DNA from: Onishia taeanensis | Lineage (GTDB): Bacteria; Pseudomonadota; Gammaproteobacteria; Pseudomonadales; Halomonadaceae | Reading direction: 5' to 3' | Length of the DNA: 64,000 nucleotides | NCBI RefSeq assembly: GCF_013349955.1 | Contig: NZ_JABVXC010000009.1 | Coordinates: 1 to 64,000, forward strand | In this document: piece by piece, positions 19,326-28,821 of the stretch | Numbering within the stretch: the first letter of the stretch is position 1 | Layout: each line of letters opens with the position of its first letter | Translations under genes and position numbers: made by a program | The notes under the pieces: generated by a model | Database searches by the model: none | The model's input: the letters and a program-made list of their open reading frames with translations, nothing else | Told to the model about the DNA's origin: nothing

Positions 19326-20537
19326 ATGCCCACCCTGATTCTTGCCATCGCCGAGCTGTTCGGCACCGCGCTATGGTTCACGCCCAACGCCGTGCTTCCG
19401 GAGCTGATGACCTTATGGTCATTGGCCCCATCGGACCTGGGCTGGTTGACCGGCGCCGTTCAAGGCGGGTTCCTGCTCGGCACCCTGACCATCGGCCTTA
19501 CCGGTCTCGCCGACCGCCTCGATGCCAGCCGACTCTTCGCCGCCTGCTGTCTGCTCGGCGCGCTCTCCAATGCACTGCTGCCGATGGCCGGCGGCCTGGA
19601 TATGGCGGTAACGCTCAGGGTGATCACCGGCCTGTGTCTAGCAGGCATCTATCCGGTCGGCATGAAGCTGATGGTGGGCTGGACGCCGGGACGTAGCGGC
19701 GTGGGTCTGGCCTGGCTGGTCGGCATGCTGGTATTGGGCACCGCCCTGCCCCACGGCCTGCGCACCCTTACCGCTCTCGATGAGATCACCCTATCCTGGC
19801 GAGGCGGCATCTGGAGCGCGTCGCTGCTAGCGGTGCTGGGTGGCGTCATGGTCTGGCGACTCGGCGAGGCACCGCGTCCGGCAGGTGCCAGTCCTGAGCC
19901 TGCGGCTAGCCCCAATGGTGGCACGAAGCCTGGCCTGCCCCTGGGTGGCCTCGCGGCCTTTCGCATCCGCAACTTCCGCCATGCTGCCGGTGCCTACTTC
20001 GGCCACATGTGGGAGCTCTACACCCTCTGGGCATTGTTACCCCTGATGCTCGCTGCACGCTGGCCTTCACTGACCACCGTGGAGCTTGCCTTCGGCGCCT
20101 TCACGCTAATCGCCATTGGTGGCCCCTGCTGCTGGATTGGCGGGGCCTTCAGCATCCGCTTGGGCAGCCGCCGCGTGGCACAGTTCGCCTTGGCAGGCTC
20201 AGGCCTGTGCTGTGCGCTCTACCCGCTGCTGGGCGGGTTACCAGGGGGCGTGCTGGTGGGCTTCCTGGCGCTATGGAGCGCGCTGGCGGTGGTCGATTCC
20301 CCGCAGTTTTCCGCGCTCTCGGCCAAGGCCTGCCCGGCCCATATCGTGGGCAGCGCACTCACGCTTCAAAACGCCACCGGTTTCGCGATCTCCATGCTAT
20401 CGCTGCTGATCCTGATTCCGCTGTGGCAGCACACCGGCGCCTGGCTTGCCTGGCTGCTGTTACCGGGCCCCCTGCTCGGCCTTTGGTGCCTGCATGGATA
20501 TACTCGGCAGCAAGACACGGCTTCCGCCTCTGCATAA
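19326..20537 (+). CDS. Major facilitator superfamily transporter
   Basis: About 403 residues with roughly twelve hydrophobic segments and a central hydrophilic loop near residues 175-205, as in MFS permeases. The loop after the second helix is GLADRLDASRL, related to the MFS motif A. The substrate cannot be inferred. The ATG at 19326 is used; a GTG two codons earlier is an alternative and neither has a good ribosome site. The lipoprotein gene starts 11 bases downstream, so the two are probably one unit. Confidence 0.8.
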   Translation: MPTLILAIAELFGTALWFTPNAVLPELMTLWSLAPSDLGWLTGAVQGGFLLGTLTIGLTGLADRLDASRLFAACCLLGALSNALLPMAGGLDMAVTLRVITGLCLAGIYPVGMKLMVGWTPGRSGVGLAWLVGMLVLGTALPHGLRTLTALDEITLSWRGGIWSASLLAVLGGVMVWRLGEAPRPAGASPEPAASPNGGTKPGLPLGGLAAFRIRNFRHAAGAYFGHMWELYTLWALLPLMLAARWPSLTTVELAFGAFTLIAIGGPCCWIGGAFSIRLGSRRVAQFALAGSGLCCALYPLLGGLPGGVLVGFLALWSALAVVDSPQFSALSAKACPAHIVGSALTLQNATGFAISMLSLLILIPLWQHTGAWLAWLLLPGPLLGLWCLHGYTRQQDTASASA

Positions 20538-20548
20538 GGACCTTGATC

Positions 20549-21175
20549 ATGACACGACGCTTCCTCATGAAGACTCACCAATCGACTGCATGGCAGACAG
20601 CCTTGGGCCTGATGTTGATGGCTCTGCTGCTATCCATGGCCGGCTGTGCCAGCAGCCCGCAATACATCCAGGCCAACCCGAAGGTAAGCAGCGATCTGCC
20701 TGAAAGCGGCAGCGGGCAGGCGGTCACGCTGACGGTGATCGACGGCCGCGAAAGCGATGTATTGGGCAGCCGCAGTGGTGCCGTCATGGGCACCGACACC
20801 ATCACCCTGCAGACTGCCGACGTACTCCCCCAGCTCGCCTCCCAGGCCGAATATGCGCTGCGCCAGATGGGCTTCACACCCACCGGCGACACTGATGCGC
20901 AGCGCCCACGGCTAACCCTGACACTCAAGCGCCTCGACTATGCCCACGGCAACAGCCAGCCGCTGCTCGGCGAGGCAGAGCTCGAGGCGGTATTCGAGGC
21001 CGAGGCCCAAAATGGGGGCGAAAGCTATGTTGGCCGTTACACCTCGAGGCGCAACCAGTCCTATGCATTGCGTCCAAGTCAGGAAGACAACACCCAGATG
21101 ATCAACGAACTGCTGAGCGATGGCCTCGATAGGGCCTTCGGTGATCCGGCGATGGGACAGCTGCTGGCCCGCTAG
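20549..21175 (+). CDS. YajG-type outer-membrane lipoprotein
   Basis: A 208-residue precursor. The N-terminal signal ends in the lipobox SMAGC, so the cysteine near residue 36 should be lipidated. The mature part resembles the YajG family (DUF, VTLTVIDGRESDVLGSR and a C-terminal helix). No function is established for the family; its E. coli member sits beside ampG in some genomes. The ATG at 20549 has AAGGA eight bases upstream; an internal ATG at 20567 is possible. It is preceded closely by an MFS gene, echoing the yajG-ampG pairing, although this permease does not look like AmpG. Confidence 0.75.
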   Translation: MTRRFLMKTHQSTAWQTALGLMLMALLLSMAGCASSPQYIQANPKVSSDLPESGSGQAVTLTVIDGRESDVLGSRSGAVMGTDTITLQTADVLPQLASQAEYALRQMGFTPTGDTDAQRPRLTLTLKRLDYAHGNSQPLLGEAELEAVFEAEAQNGGESYVGRYTSRRNQSYALRPSQEDNTQMINELLSDGLDRAFGDPAMGQLLAR

Positions 21176-21198
21176 ACACTCGCCCTTTCAAACGAGAA

Positions 21199-21230
21199 CA
21201 ACAATGCCCGGCCATGGCCGGGCATTGTTG
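21199..21230. terminator. Palindromic terminator between convergent genes
   Basis: A perfect 32-base palindrome with core AATGCCCGGCC / GGCCGGGCATT lies between the lipoprotein gene and the convergent tpm. It has no long T-run but the position suits a bidirectional terminator. Confidence 0.65.
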
Positions 21231-21378
21231 TGGGGACGGTCCTGTAGGGATCGATGAGAGAAAATGCGGCCAGCCCGCAATGACCGGAAATGGCCGCAAT
21301 CTGGCGTCCATCAGCGAACCCACTGGATAACCTCGCCAAGCTTGCCTTGGCATTCAGACCTCTGCGGCTAGTGGAGCG

Positions 21379-22029
21379 TCACTGGGCCTGTTCCCGACCG
21401 GCCCTGGGGCCACGACGCTGAAGCGACCAAACGCTTTCCTGCCAGCCGTTGTCTTCCGGCTCGCCATCCTCGAGGTGGTTCACTTCGAAGTTGGCGCCAA
21501 ACAGCTCTCTCACTTCATCGGCAGGCACGCTATAAGGCGGCCCGGCATCGTCACCGGGAGCGCGAGTCAAGCTGATCAAAAGCCCTCGGGCGCCGGGTGG
21601 CATCAACTGGGCGAGATGGAAGGCATAGCGTTGCCGGGTCGCGGGCGGCAGTGCAATCAGGGCCGCCCGGTCGTAGAAGGCACCCAGGTCGGCGGCCTGC
21701 TGGGTATGAAAGTGGAAGAAGTCACCACACCAGAGTTCAATGCTGCCCTGTCGCCATATCTCGAAATCGCCCTGACGATAGCGAGACGCCTCTCCGCCTC
21801 CCGCCACGAACTGCTCGATGGCAAGCGAGGCAAGCTCGATACCCAACACCGGATGCATCTGTGCCGCCAGCCAGCGCATGTCCAGACTCTTGCCGCACAG
21901 CGGCACCAGCACCTTGGTGCCCGGCTCGACGCCAAGCGTTGGCCAATGGCGGACCAAGGCCGGATGTTCGACGTCGCGATGAAAGCCGATCCTTCCCTCG
22001 CGCCAGCGCGAGATCCATTCATTGCTCAT
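21379..22029 (-). CDS. tpm: Thiopurine S-methyltransferase
   Basis: A 216-residue SAM-dependent methyltransferase. Family signs are the N-terminal WISRWREGRIGFH, the SAM-binding VLVPLCGKSLDM and GIELASLAIEQF, and YDRAALIALPP. In bacteria the enzyme methylates thiopurines and also selenium and tellurium compounds, giving tellurite tolerance. The ATG at 22029 has AGGAG five bases upstream; a GTG two codons earlier is less likely. It is a single gene. Confidence 0.9.
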   Translation of the reverse strand: MSNEWISRWREGRIGFHRDVEHPALVRHWPTLGVEPGTKVLVPLCGKSLDMRWLAAQMHPVLGIELASLAIEQFVAGGGEASRYRQGDFEIWRQGSIELWCGDFFHFHTQQAADLGAFYDRAALIALPPATRQRYAFHLAQLMPPGARGLLISLTRAPGDDAGPPYSVPADEVRELFGANFEVNHLEDGEPEDNGWQESVWSLQRRGPRAGREQAQ

Positions 22030-22103
22030 GTGCACTCCTGTTGCATCGGTCCGGGCATGGGCTAACCGCTTGCTATCCCACTACCTTCCATCAGCGCTTT
22101 AGC

Positions 22104-22727
22104 CTAGAACCAGCGATCGTTTTTCTTGCGACGCCTGGGCAGGTGGGGAATGATCAAACCAACCAGCAGGCCACCCCCGGCCACGCCGCCACCGTACATG
22201 AAGTAGCGCAACAGCAGGTCTTCTTCCTGGGTCTCCAACCGGGCCTGGAGGCCGCGCAGGTTTTCCTCAGACTCACTGTACTGATCCTGCAGCGCCTGGT
22301 TGCGACTTTCGAGATCACTGATTCGCGCCTCGCGCTGCTCAAGTGCCTCCGTCGTCGCGGCAAGCCGCCCTTCCCACTGCTCATTGATGCCTTCGAGCTC
22401 ATTACTCAGCGTCTTGACCCGCTCCTGAAGAGCCGGCAACTGAGCGGTGGCGCTTTTTTCCTCCTGAAGATTGGAAGAAAGAATCCACACTTGATCGCCC
22501 CCCGGCCCCTGGACCAGCGAGTAATCCCCGCTGGTATCGAGCAGCTCGACCGGTTCACCGGCCGTCAGGGTACCCACGATGCGGTAGCCGTCTGTGGGGC
22601 CGCTGCGCACGAAGGTAGTGAGATCGTCCGATACCCAGAGATCCGGGTCGGTAGTCTCCTGGGCCTGGGCCCCAAGCGTCAAAGTGGCCAAGGAAATCCC
22701 CAGCATCACAGAGTTGAATGTTCGCAT
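22104..22727 (-). CDS. SH3 domain protein, YgiM type
   Basis: A 207-residue envelope protein: signal peptide (1-23, ending GAQAQ), bacterial SH3 domain (about 30-95), a long charged coiled coil (about 105-170), a C-terminal transmembrane helix (GGGVAGGGLLVGLIIP) and a basic tail. This layout matches TIGR04211/YgiM. The role is unknown; the SH3 fold suggests binding to peptidoglycan or a protein. The ATG at 22727 is chosen because it starts the signal peptide, although the ribosome site is weak. Confidence 0.85.
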   Translation of the reverse strand: MRTFNSVMLGISLATLTLGAQAQETTDPDLWVSDDLTTFVRSGPTDGYRIVGTLTAGEPVELLDTSGDYSLVQGPGGDQVWILSSNLQEEKSATAQLPALQERVKTLSNELEGINEQWEGRLAATTEALEQREARISDLESRNQALQDQYSESEENLRGLQARLETQEEDLLLRYFMYGGGVAGGGLLVGLIIPHLPRRRKKNDRWF

Positions 22728-23149
22728 AAGTCTGCCGTCTTTCAGGGCGATGGAGGCTCGTCGATGCCTGCCCACGCGGAGTTGCTCAGGCCATCGCACG
22801 TCCTGTGTCGATGGCACTGCGATGAGACCTGATCCCATCCACACTTTCTGTGGATAAGTCTTGGGAAAACCGCTCGCGATCACGTGGCAATCGGCGCAAG
22901 GCCTGGAATCGCCACGGATTGTTCAATTTTTAACCTGGCTGTCATGCAAGGATGCCTGCACGATTTCCCAACGGCGGCCAGAATACCACAGCCTTGGTGC
23001 GCTGGCCGCGCCGCCACTGGATACGTATAATCTAGCCATCTACAGAAAGGGCCGCCCGGGCCAGGGCCGCCCGCCTCGGGCCTTGCCCGACCTCATTCCC
23101 AATTTCGGTGACGGACGCGCCGGGACTCCTGCAGTCTCGGCCCATTGTT
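22728..23149 (+). other. Gene-free stretch upstream of miaB
   Basis: About 420 bases with no convincing gene between the divergent YgiM-type gene and miaB. It presumably carries both promoters; a TATAAT at 23026-23031 is the clearest element, though I see no good -35 box at 17 bases. Confidence 0.5.
23026..23031 (+). promoter_or_regulatory. Candidate -10 element for miaB
   Basis: A consensus TATAAT lies 119 bases before the miaB ATG in GC-rich surroundings. No TTGACA-like box is at the right distance, so it is a candidate only. Confidence 0.35.
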
Positions 23150-24499
23150 ATGACGAAGAAACTCTTCATCAAGACCCACGGCTGCCAGATGAACGAGTAT
23201 GACTCTGCCCGCATGGCGGATCTGCTCGGCGATTCTCACAAACTGGAAATGACCGACGACGAGCGTGACGCCGACGTCATCCTGCTCAACACCTGCTCCA
23301 TCCGTGAGAAGGCGCAGGAAAAGGTCTTTCACCAGCTTGGCCGCTGGAAGAAGCTCAAGGAAAAGAACCCGGACCTGGTGATCGGCGTCGGCGGCTGCGT
23401 GGCCAGCCAAGAAGGCGAGGCGCTGCGCAAGCGTGCGCCCTATGTCGATATGGTGTTTGGCCCCCAGACCCTGCACCGCCTGCCGACCATGCTCGATGCC
23501 CGCAACAAGAGCGCCGAGCCGATCTCGGTGGTCGACGTGACCTTCCCGGAAATCGAGAAGTTCGACCACCTGCCCAAGCCGAGTTCGGATGGTGCCACCG
23601 CCTTCGTTTCGATCATGGAAGGCTGCTCCAAGTACTGCACCTTCTGCGTAGTGCCCTACACCCGCGGCGAGGAAATCTCTCGACCGTTCGAGTCGGTCAT
23701 GGACGAGGTCATTCACCTCGCCGACCAGGGCGTGCGCGAGATCAACCTGCTGGGGCAGAACGTCAACGCCTACCGAGGCGAGAACCAGCTCGGCGACGAA
23801 ATCGACCTGGCCGAGCTGATCGCCTGCGTGGCCGCCGTCGAAGGCATCGACCGCATCCGCTTCACCACCTCGCATCCGGTGGAGTTCTCGGATTCGCTGA
23901 TCGAAGCCTACGGCGAGATTCCCGAGCTGGTCAGCCACCTTCATCTGCCCGTCCAGGCAGGCTCGGATCGTATCCTCGCGGCCATGAAGCGTGGCCATAC
24001 GGTCGAGGAATACGTCGACAAGCTCGAGCGTATCCGCGAGCTGCGTCCGGAGATCAGCTTCTCCTCGGACTTCATCATCGGCTTCCCGGGTGAGACCGAA
24101 GCCGACTTCGAGGCCACCATGGATCTGATCCATCGCATCGGCTTCGATCACTCCTTCAGCTTCGTTTATTCGGCGCGGCCCGGCACCCCAGCCACCGAGC
24201 TCGAAGACGAGACGCCGCAGTCGGTCAAGAAGGAGCGCCTGGCGATTCTTCAGGAGCGCCTCAACCAGAATGTGATGCAGATCAGCCGGCGCATGGTCGG
24301 CAACGTCGAGCGCATCCTGGTCACCGGCTTCTCGCCCCGGGACCCGGGACAGCTGACCGGGCGCACCGAGAACAACCGGGTGGTCAACTTCCGCGCCCCC
24401 AACCCGGCCGAGCTGATCGGTCACTTCGTCGACGTGGAAATCACCGAGGCACTGCCCAACTCGCTGCGCGGCGAACTGGCATCGCCCGCCTGCTACTAG
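23150..24499 (+). CDS. miaB: tRNA methylthiotransferase MiaB
   Basis: A 449-residue radical-SAM enzyme that adds the 2-methylthio group to i6A37 in tRNAs reading UNN codons. The N-terminal UPF0004 domain carries cysteines in [11 protein letters not shown] (C12), [13 protein letters not shown] and GGCVAS for one 4Fe-4S cluster. The radical-SAM cluster is bound by C159, C163 and C166 in [13 protein letters not shown] domain ends the protein. The start [12 protein letters not shown] is the family start; a GTG at 23108 is rejected. It precedes phoH-ybeY-ybeX-lnt, the usual order. Confidence 0.96.
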   Translation: MTKKLFIKTHGCQMNEYDSARMADLLGDSHKLEMTDDERDADVILLNTCSIREKAQEKVFHQLGRWKKLKEKNPDLVIGVGGCVASQEGEALRKRAPYVDMVFGPQTLHRLPTMLDARNKSAEPISVVDVTFPEIEKFDHLPKPSSDGATAFVSIMEGCSKYCTFCVVPYTRGEEISRPFESVMDEVIHLADQGVREINLLGQNVNAYRGENQLGDEIDLAELIACVAAVEGIDRIRFTTSHPVEFSDSLIEAYGEIPELVSHLHLPVQAGSDRILAAMKRGHTVEEYVDKLERIRELRPEISFSSDFIIGFPGETEADFEATMDLIHRIGFDHSFSFVYSARPGTPATELEDETPQSVKKERLAILQERLNQNVMQISRRMVGNVERILVTGFSPRDPGQLTGRTENNRVVNFRAPNPAELIGHFVDVEITEALPNSLRGELASPACY

Positions 24500-24547
24500 G
24501 GCCAACAATCCGTTTAGGGCCACCCATCCGTTCCTAATGTTACCCGC

Positions 24548-24579
24548 TGACGACGCCCTGCCTCACACAGGCGTCGTCA
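24548..24579 (+). terminator. Hairpin between miaB and phoH
   Basis: TGACGACGCC (24548-24557) pairs with GGCGTCGTCA (24570-24579) over a 12-base loop. There is no T-run, so it may only partly terminate or may protect the miaB mRNA end. Confidence 0.45.
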
Positions 24580-24652
24580 TGGGCATTGCCCCCAGCAGGC
24601 CCCGGGCAGTAAGCTGCCGTCATCCATCTCCAACGCACGGGACCCTCTCGAC

Positions 24653-25756
24653 TTGAGCCAGACAACCTCTCAGGCCAATCGCATCATCACCCTGACCCTC
24701 GAGCCCAATGATCCGCGGCGCCTCGCCAACTTGAGCGGCCAGCGTGACGAACACTTCAAGCTGATCGAAGAGCGCCTGGGCGTGACCTTGCGCAACCGCG
24801 GCAACACCTTCCAGCTGGCCGGCCCCGGCGCCAGGTCCAAGGCGGCCGCCAACGTGCTCGAGCGTCTGTATCGGGAAACCGAGGCCAGCGACCTGACGCC
24901 GGACATGGTCCACCTTTTCCTGCAGGAATCCGGCCTCGAGGCCATCGAGGAAGAAGAGGATGCCATCGGTGATAGTGATCTGCTGATGCGCACTCCCAAG
25001 GCGCTGATCAAGCCGCGGGGACAGAACCAGCAGAGCTATGTCGCCAGCATCCGGGCTCACGACATCAACTTTGGCATCGGGCCGGCCGGTACCGGCAAGA
25101 CCTATCTTGCCGTCGCCGCCGCCGTGGAAGCCCTCAACCGCCAGGAAGTGCGCCGCATTCTGCTGGTGCGTCCCGCCGTCGAAGCCGGCGAGAAACTCGG
25201 CTTCCTGCCCGGCGACCTGGCCCAGAAGATCGACCCCTACCTGCGGCCGCTCTACGACGCCCTGTACGAGATGATCGGTTTCGAGCAGGTCAACAAGCTG
25301 ATCGAGCGCCAGGTGATCGAGATCGCCCCGCTTGCCTATATGCGCGGCCGTACCCTGAATAATGCCTACATTATTCTCGACGAGAGCCAGAACACCACTC
25401 GCGAACAGATGAAGATGTTCCTGACCCGTATCGGCTTCGGCTCGACGGCCGTCATTACCGGCGACGTGACCCAGGTCGACCTGCCCAGAGGGCAGAGTTC
25501 GGGGCTCATCCAGGTGCTCGACGTCCTCAAGGACACCCAGGGCATCGGCGTCACTCACTTCGCCGCCAAGGACGTGGTGCGCCACCCGCTGGTACAACGC
25601 ATCATCGAGGCCTACGATCACTTCGAGGCCGAACAAGAAGACGCCGAGCGCGCGCGTCGTGAGCAGCGCGACGCCCGTCGCGAAGCCCAGGCCGAGGAGC
25701 GCCAGGTGCGCAAGAGTCAGAGTCAGGGCCCAGTCGACTACGGGGAATCATCATGA
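24653..25756 (+). CDS. ybeZ: PhoH-family ATPase (YbeZ)
   Basis: A 367-residue cytoplasmic P-loop protein. The Walker A motif GPAGTGKT is at 143-150 and the Walker B is IILDESQNTT. A KH-like region precedes the ATPase domain and a charged Arg/Glu-rich tail follows. YbeZ works with the rRNA endonuclease YbeY in ribosome RNA maturation. The start appears to be TTG, as no nearby ATG fits the conserved N terminus, and the ribosome site is weak. The stop overlaps the ybeY start (ATGA), implying coupled translation. Confidence 0.92.
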   Translation: MSQTTSQANRIITLTLEPNDPRRLANLSGQRDEHFKLIEERLGVTLRNRGNTFQLAGPGARSKAAANVLERLYRETEASDLTPDMVHLFLQESGLEAIEEEEDAIGDSDLLMRTPKALIKPRGQNQQSYVASIRAHDINFGIGPAGTGKTYLAVAAAVEALNRQEVRRILLVRPAVEAGEKLGFLPGDLAQKIDPYLRPLYDALYEMIGFEQVNKLIERQVIEIAPLAYMRGRTLNNAYIILDESQNTTREQMKMFLTRIGFGSTAVITGDVTQVDLPRGQSSGLIQVLDVLKDTQGIGVTHFAAKDVVRHPLVQRIIEAYDHFEAEQEDAERARREQRDARREAQAEERQVRKSQSQGPVDYGESS

Positions 25757-26280
25757 TCAGTGAACCTCCGCCAGTCATCGTCGACCGACAGATCGCGCTC
25801 GAGGCCGACAGCGACATCGCGGCGCTGCCCTCCCAAGACGAGCTGGAGCACTGGATCAGCGCCACGCTTGACCAGCATGAGGGCGAAACGCGCCAGGAAG
25901 TGACGGTGCGTTTCGTCGAGGCCGAGGAGAGTCAGACCCTCAATCGCGACTATCGCAACCGCGACCGCCCGACCAATGTACTTTCCTTTCCCTTCGAATC
26001 ACCGCCGGGCCTGACCTTGCCATTGCTCGGCGACCTGGTCATCTGCCATGCCGTCGTGGTCCGTGAAGCCCAAGAGCAGGAAAAGTCGCTGTCGGCTCAC
26101 TACGCTCACATGGTGGTGCATGGCACCTTGCATCTGCTGGGGCATGACCATATCGAGGATGATGAAGCCGAGCGCATGGAGGACCTGGAGAGGGTCATCC
26201 TCGCTGGCTTTGCTATCCAAGATCCGTATGCCACCGACCATCTCGACCTTGGTTCCGAGGAAAAGAGACCCTACGCATGA
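25753..26280 (+). CDS. ybeY: Endoribonuclease YbeY
   Basis: A 175-residue zinc enzyme for 16S rRNA 3' end maturation and ribosome quality control. The zinc triad H-x3-H-x5-H is H123, H127 and H133 in VHGTLHLLGHDH, preceded by the conserved NRDRPTNVLSFPF stretch. It overlaps ybeZ before it and ybeX after it by four bases each. The C-terminal tail after residue 150 is acidic and variable. Confidence 0.95.
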   Translation: MISEPPPVIVDRQIALEADSDIAALPSQDELEHWISATLDQHEGETRQEVTVRFVEAEESQTLNRDYRNRDRPTNVLSFPFESPPGLTLPLLGDLVICHAVVVREAQEQEKSLSAHYAHMVVHGTLHLLGHDHIEDDEAERMEDLERVILAGFAIQDPYATDHLDLGSEEKRPYA

Positions 26281-27158
26281 GCGAAGATCGATCGAGTAGT
26301 CAGAGCAACAAATCCTGGCTCGAAAAACTGTTCACCGCTTTCAGCTCCGACTCCGAAGAACCCAGCTCACGCGATGAGCTGAGGGAATTCCTTCGCGAGG
26401 CCGGCCCACGCCTGCGTCTCGATCAGGACGCCCTGACCATTATCGAAGGCGCCCTGCAAATCAGCGATCAGCAGGTCCGAGAAGTGCTGATTCCCCGCTC
26501 CCAGGTCACGGCCATCGCCGCCGACCAGCCGCCGGAGGATTACCTGTCGGTGATTCTCGAGACCGGCCACTCGCGCTATCCGGTGATCGGCGAGAATCTG
26601 GACGAGGTGAAGGGCATCCTGCTGGCCAAGGATCTGCTGCCGCTACTCATGAAGAGCCAGGAGAATCGCGACAGCTTTGATCTCACCAATATCCTGCGCA
26701 CGGCCATGTTCGTGCCCGAGTCCAAGCGCCTGAACAGCCTGCTCAAGGAATTCCGCGAGACCCATAACCATATGGCCGTGGTGGTCGACGAGTACGGCGG
26801 CACCGCCGGTATCGTCACCATCGAGGATATTCTCGAGCAGATCGTCGGCGATATCGAAGACGAGCATGATATCGACGAGGAAGAGGACATCCGCGACCTG
26901 GGAGACGGCTGCTACGCGATCCGCGCCCTGACCCCGATCGAGGATTTCAACGAGCGCTTCGATACCGATTTCTCCGATGAGGAATTCGATACCCTAGGCG
27001 GCCTGGTGATGCAGAGCTTCGGCCATCTCCCCAGGCGCGGTGAGTTCGCCGAGCTCGGCGAATGGCGCTTCACGGTGCTCAACGCCGACAATCGTCGCAT
27101 CCGCTTGCTGCAAGCCGAACAGGCCGAGACGCAACAAGCCGAGGAGAGCCGCACCTGA
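26277..27158 (+). CDS. ybeX: CBS-pair protein YbeX/CorC
   Basis: A 293-residue cytoplasmic protein: an N-terminal acidic segment, two CBS domains (about 65-190, including SRYPVIGENLDEVKG and VVDEYGGTAGIVT) and a CorC_HlyC transporter-associated domain (about 205-285). Linked genetically to magnesium/cobalt efflux and, through its operon, to ribosome metabolism and lnt. It lacks the DUF21 membrane domain of full-length CorC-type transporters, as does E. coli YbeX. The start overlaps the ybeY stop. Confidence 0.92.
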   Translation: MSEDRSSSQSNKSWLEKLFTAFSSDSEEPSSRDELREFLREAGPRLRLDQDALTIIEGALQISDQQVREVLIPRSQVTAIAADQPPEDYLSVILETGHSRYPVIGENLDEVKGILLAKDLLPLLMKSQENRDSFDLTNILRTAMFVPESKRLNSLLKEFRETHNHMAVVVDEYGGTAGIVTIEDILEQIVGDIEDEHDIDEEEDIRDLGDGCYAIRALTPIEDFNERFDTDFSDEEFDTLGGLVMQSFGHLPRRGEFAELGEWRFTVLNADNRRIRLLQAEQAETQQAEESRT

Positions 27159-27214
27159 CGCAGGTCGAAACCGAGCCTGAAGGTGCGCCGCATGGACGCC
27201 ATAAGAGACTGATA

Positions 27215-28687
27215 ATGAGTGAACGACACCTGAGCCCCGCGATCGGCTATCTGCTCGCGGTGATTGCCGGCGGACTGACGACCCTGTCCGCCGCCCCCTT
27301 CTCCCTCTGGTGGCTAGCCCCGCTCGCGATTGGCCTGATGTACCTGGGCATACAGTCCTTAAGCCCCAGGCAAGCGGCTCTAAAGGGCTGGTGCTACGGC
27401 CTTGGCCTGTTCGGCAGCGGCACGACCTGGGTCTACATATCGATCCATGACTACGGCTACACCAGCATGCCGGTGGCGGCAATGCTGACCGTCCTCTTCG
27501 TTGCTGCCCTGGCCCTCTTTCCTGCCGTCGCGCTGTGGCTCTACCGGCGTCTCACCGGGCCGAGGCTTGCGGCGCTCAGCTTCGCCGGGGCCTGGGTGCT
27601 GGGCGAGGTACTGCGCACCTACCTGTTTACGGGCTTCCCCTGGCTGCTGAGCGGCACGTCCCTGGTGGACTCGCCCCTCGCCCCCTGGGCACCGGTGGGC
27701 GGTGTCTACCTGCTGTCGCTGATCACCGCCCTGACAGGCACCCTGGGTATCGAGGCGCTGCGCCGCCGCTTGGCGCCAGCAGCCATCCTTGCCGTGCTGT
27801 GGCTGGTGCCCCTGGCGCTACCCGGGCAGTGGACTCGCCCGGCTGAGGATTCCACGCGAGTGGCACTGCTGCAGGGTAACCTGCCACAGCTGACCAAATG
27901 GAGCCCCGAGGGCCAGCGGGATGCCTGGAATACCTATAGCACCATGACCTCAGGGCTCGCGGATGATACCGACCTGATCGTCTGGCCCGAAGCCGCCCTG
28001 CCCATGTTCGAAGACCAGGCGATGCCGCTGCTCGAACGCGTCCAGGCCGGTATTGCACCCGACACGGCGCTCCTCACCGGCATTCTGCAACGCGATCCGG
28101 ATGGCTATTTCAATAGCGTGATTGGCCTTGGCAATGCCAGCGGCAACTACCGCAAGGCCCATCTGGTGCCCTTCGGTGAATACCTGCCGCTGGAGAGTCT
28201 GCTGAGAGGCGTGGTGGCCTTCTTCGATCTGCCAGCACCGACGATGACGCCGGCCAAGGGCTCGCAGGCGCCTATCCAGGCCGCCGGACTCTCCATCGGC
28301 AGCGCCATCTGCTATGAAATCGTCTATGCCGACCTGGTGGCTTCTCGTGCCCGGGATGCCGAGATACTGCTGACGGTCTCCAATGACACCTGGTTCGGCG
28401 ACTCACTGGGACCGCTTCAGCACCTGCAGATGGCACGGCTCAGGGCGCTGGAGAATGGCCGCTACGTGATGCGCGCCACCAGCAACGGCGTTACCGCCAT
28501 CATCGATGACCAGGGCCGCATCACCGCACGAGCCCCACAGTTCACCGCCACCGCCCTCAGCGGCGAAGTGCGCGCCATGCAGGGCACAACCCCCTTCACC
28601 CGCACTGGCAGCTGGCCAGCCTGGCTCGTCGCCACCCTGCTGGTGCTGCCGGGGCTGAGCTTATCGGGCCGACGCCGCAAGGCGTAA
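27215..28687 (+). CDS. lnt: Apolipoprotein N-acyltransferase
   Basis: A 490-residue inner-membrane enzyme that adds the third acyl chain to lipoproteins. Roughly the first 200 residues form about six membrane helices; the rest is a carbon-nitrogen hydrolase domain. The catalytic triad is E259 (VWPEAALP), K314 (YRKAHLVPFGEY) and C366 (SAICYEIVY). The ATG at 27215 agrees with the normal N terminus; longer frames overlap ybeX. The stop codon is followed at once by a 7-bp tandem repeat array. Confidence 0.95.
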   Translation: MSERHLSPAIGYLLAVIAGGLTTLSAAPFSLWWLAPLAIGLMYLGIQSLSPRQAALKGWCYGLGLFGSGTTWVYISIHDYGYTSMPVAAMLTVLFVAALALFPAVALWLYRRLTGPRLAALSFAGAWVLGEVLRTYLFTGFPWLLSGTSLVDSPLAPWAPVGGVYLLSLITALTGTLGIEALRRRLAPAAILAVLWLVPLALPGQWTRPAEDSTRVALLQGNLPQLTKWSPEGQRDAWNTYSTMTSGLADDTDLIVWPEAALPMFEDQAMPLLERVQAGIAPDTALLTGILQRDPDGYFNSVIGLGNASGNYRKAHLVPFGEYLPLESLLRGVVAFFDLPAPTMTPAKGSQAPIQAAGLSIGSAICYEIVYADLVASRARDAEILLTVSNDTWFGDSLGPLQHLQMARLRALENGRYVMRATSNGVTAIIDDQGRITARAPQFTATALSGEVRAMQGTTPFTRTGSWPAWLVATLLVLPGLSLSGRRRKA

Positions 28688-28750
28688 GCCCGAAGCCCGA
28701 AGCCCGAAGCCCGAAGCCCGAAGCCCGAAGCCCGAAGCCCGAAGCCCGAA
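28688..28750. repeat. Heptanucleotide tandem repeat, 9 copies of GCCCGAA
   Basis: Nine perfect copies of the 7-base unit, with a partial tenth (GC), begin at the first base after the lnt stop codon. The array is intergenic, between convergent lnt and phaC, and perfect identity between copies suggests recent expansion or contraction by slippage. Confidence 0.97.
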
Positions 28751-28780
28751 GCAGTATGAGCCAACCGCCACCAACGCAAA

Positions 28781-28810
28781 CGCCCCCACAGCTCAATCGC
28801 TGCGGGGGCG
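28781..28810. terminator. Terminator between convergent lnt and phaC
   Basis: CGCCCCCACAGC (28781-28792) pairs with GCTGCGGGGGCG (28799-28810) with one mismatch and a six-base loop, followed by CTCTTTC on the plus strand. It fits a shared terminator. Confidence 0.7.
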
Positions 28811-28821
28811 CTCTTTCAGCT

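Noticed and set aside
23093..24523. 476-codon minus-strand frame opposite miaB
   Set aside because: Antisense shadow of a firmly identified gene.
28688..28750. CRISPR array
   Set aside because: The repeats are only 7 bases and directly adjacent, with no spacers and no cas genes in the window.
28462..28796. Repeat-encoded protein (SGFGLRA repeats) on the minus strand
   Set aside because: The protein repeat is only a translation of the 7-bp array in shifting frames; no ribosome site, and it overlaps lnt and the terminator.
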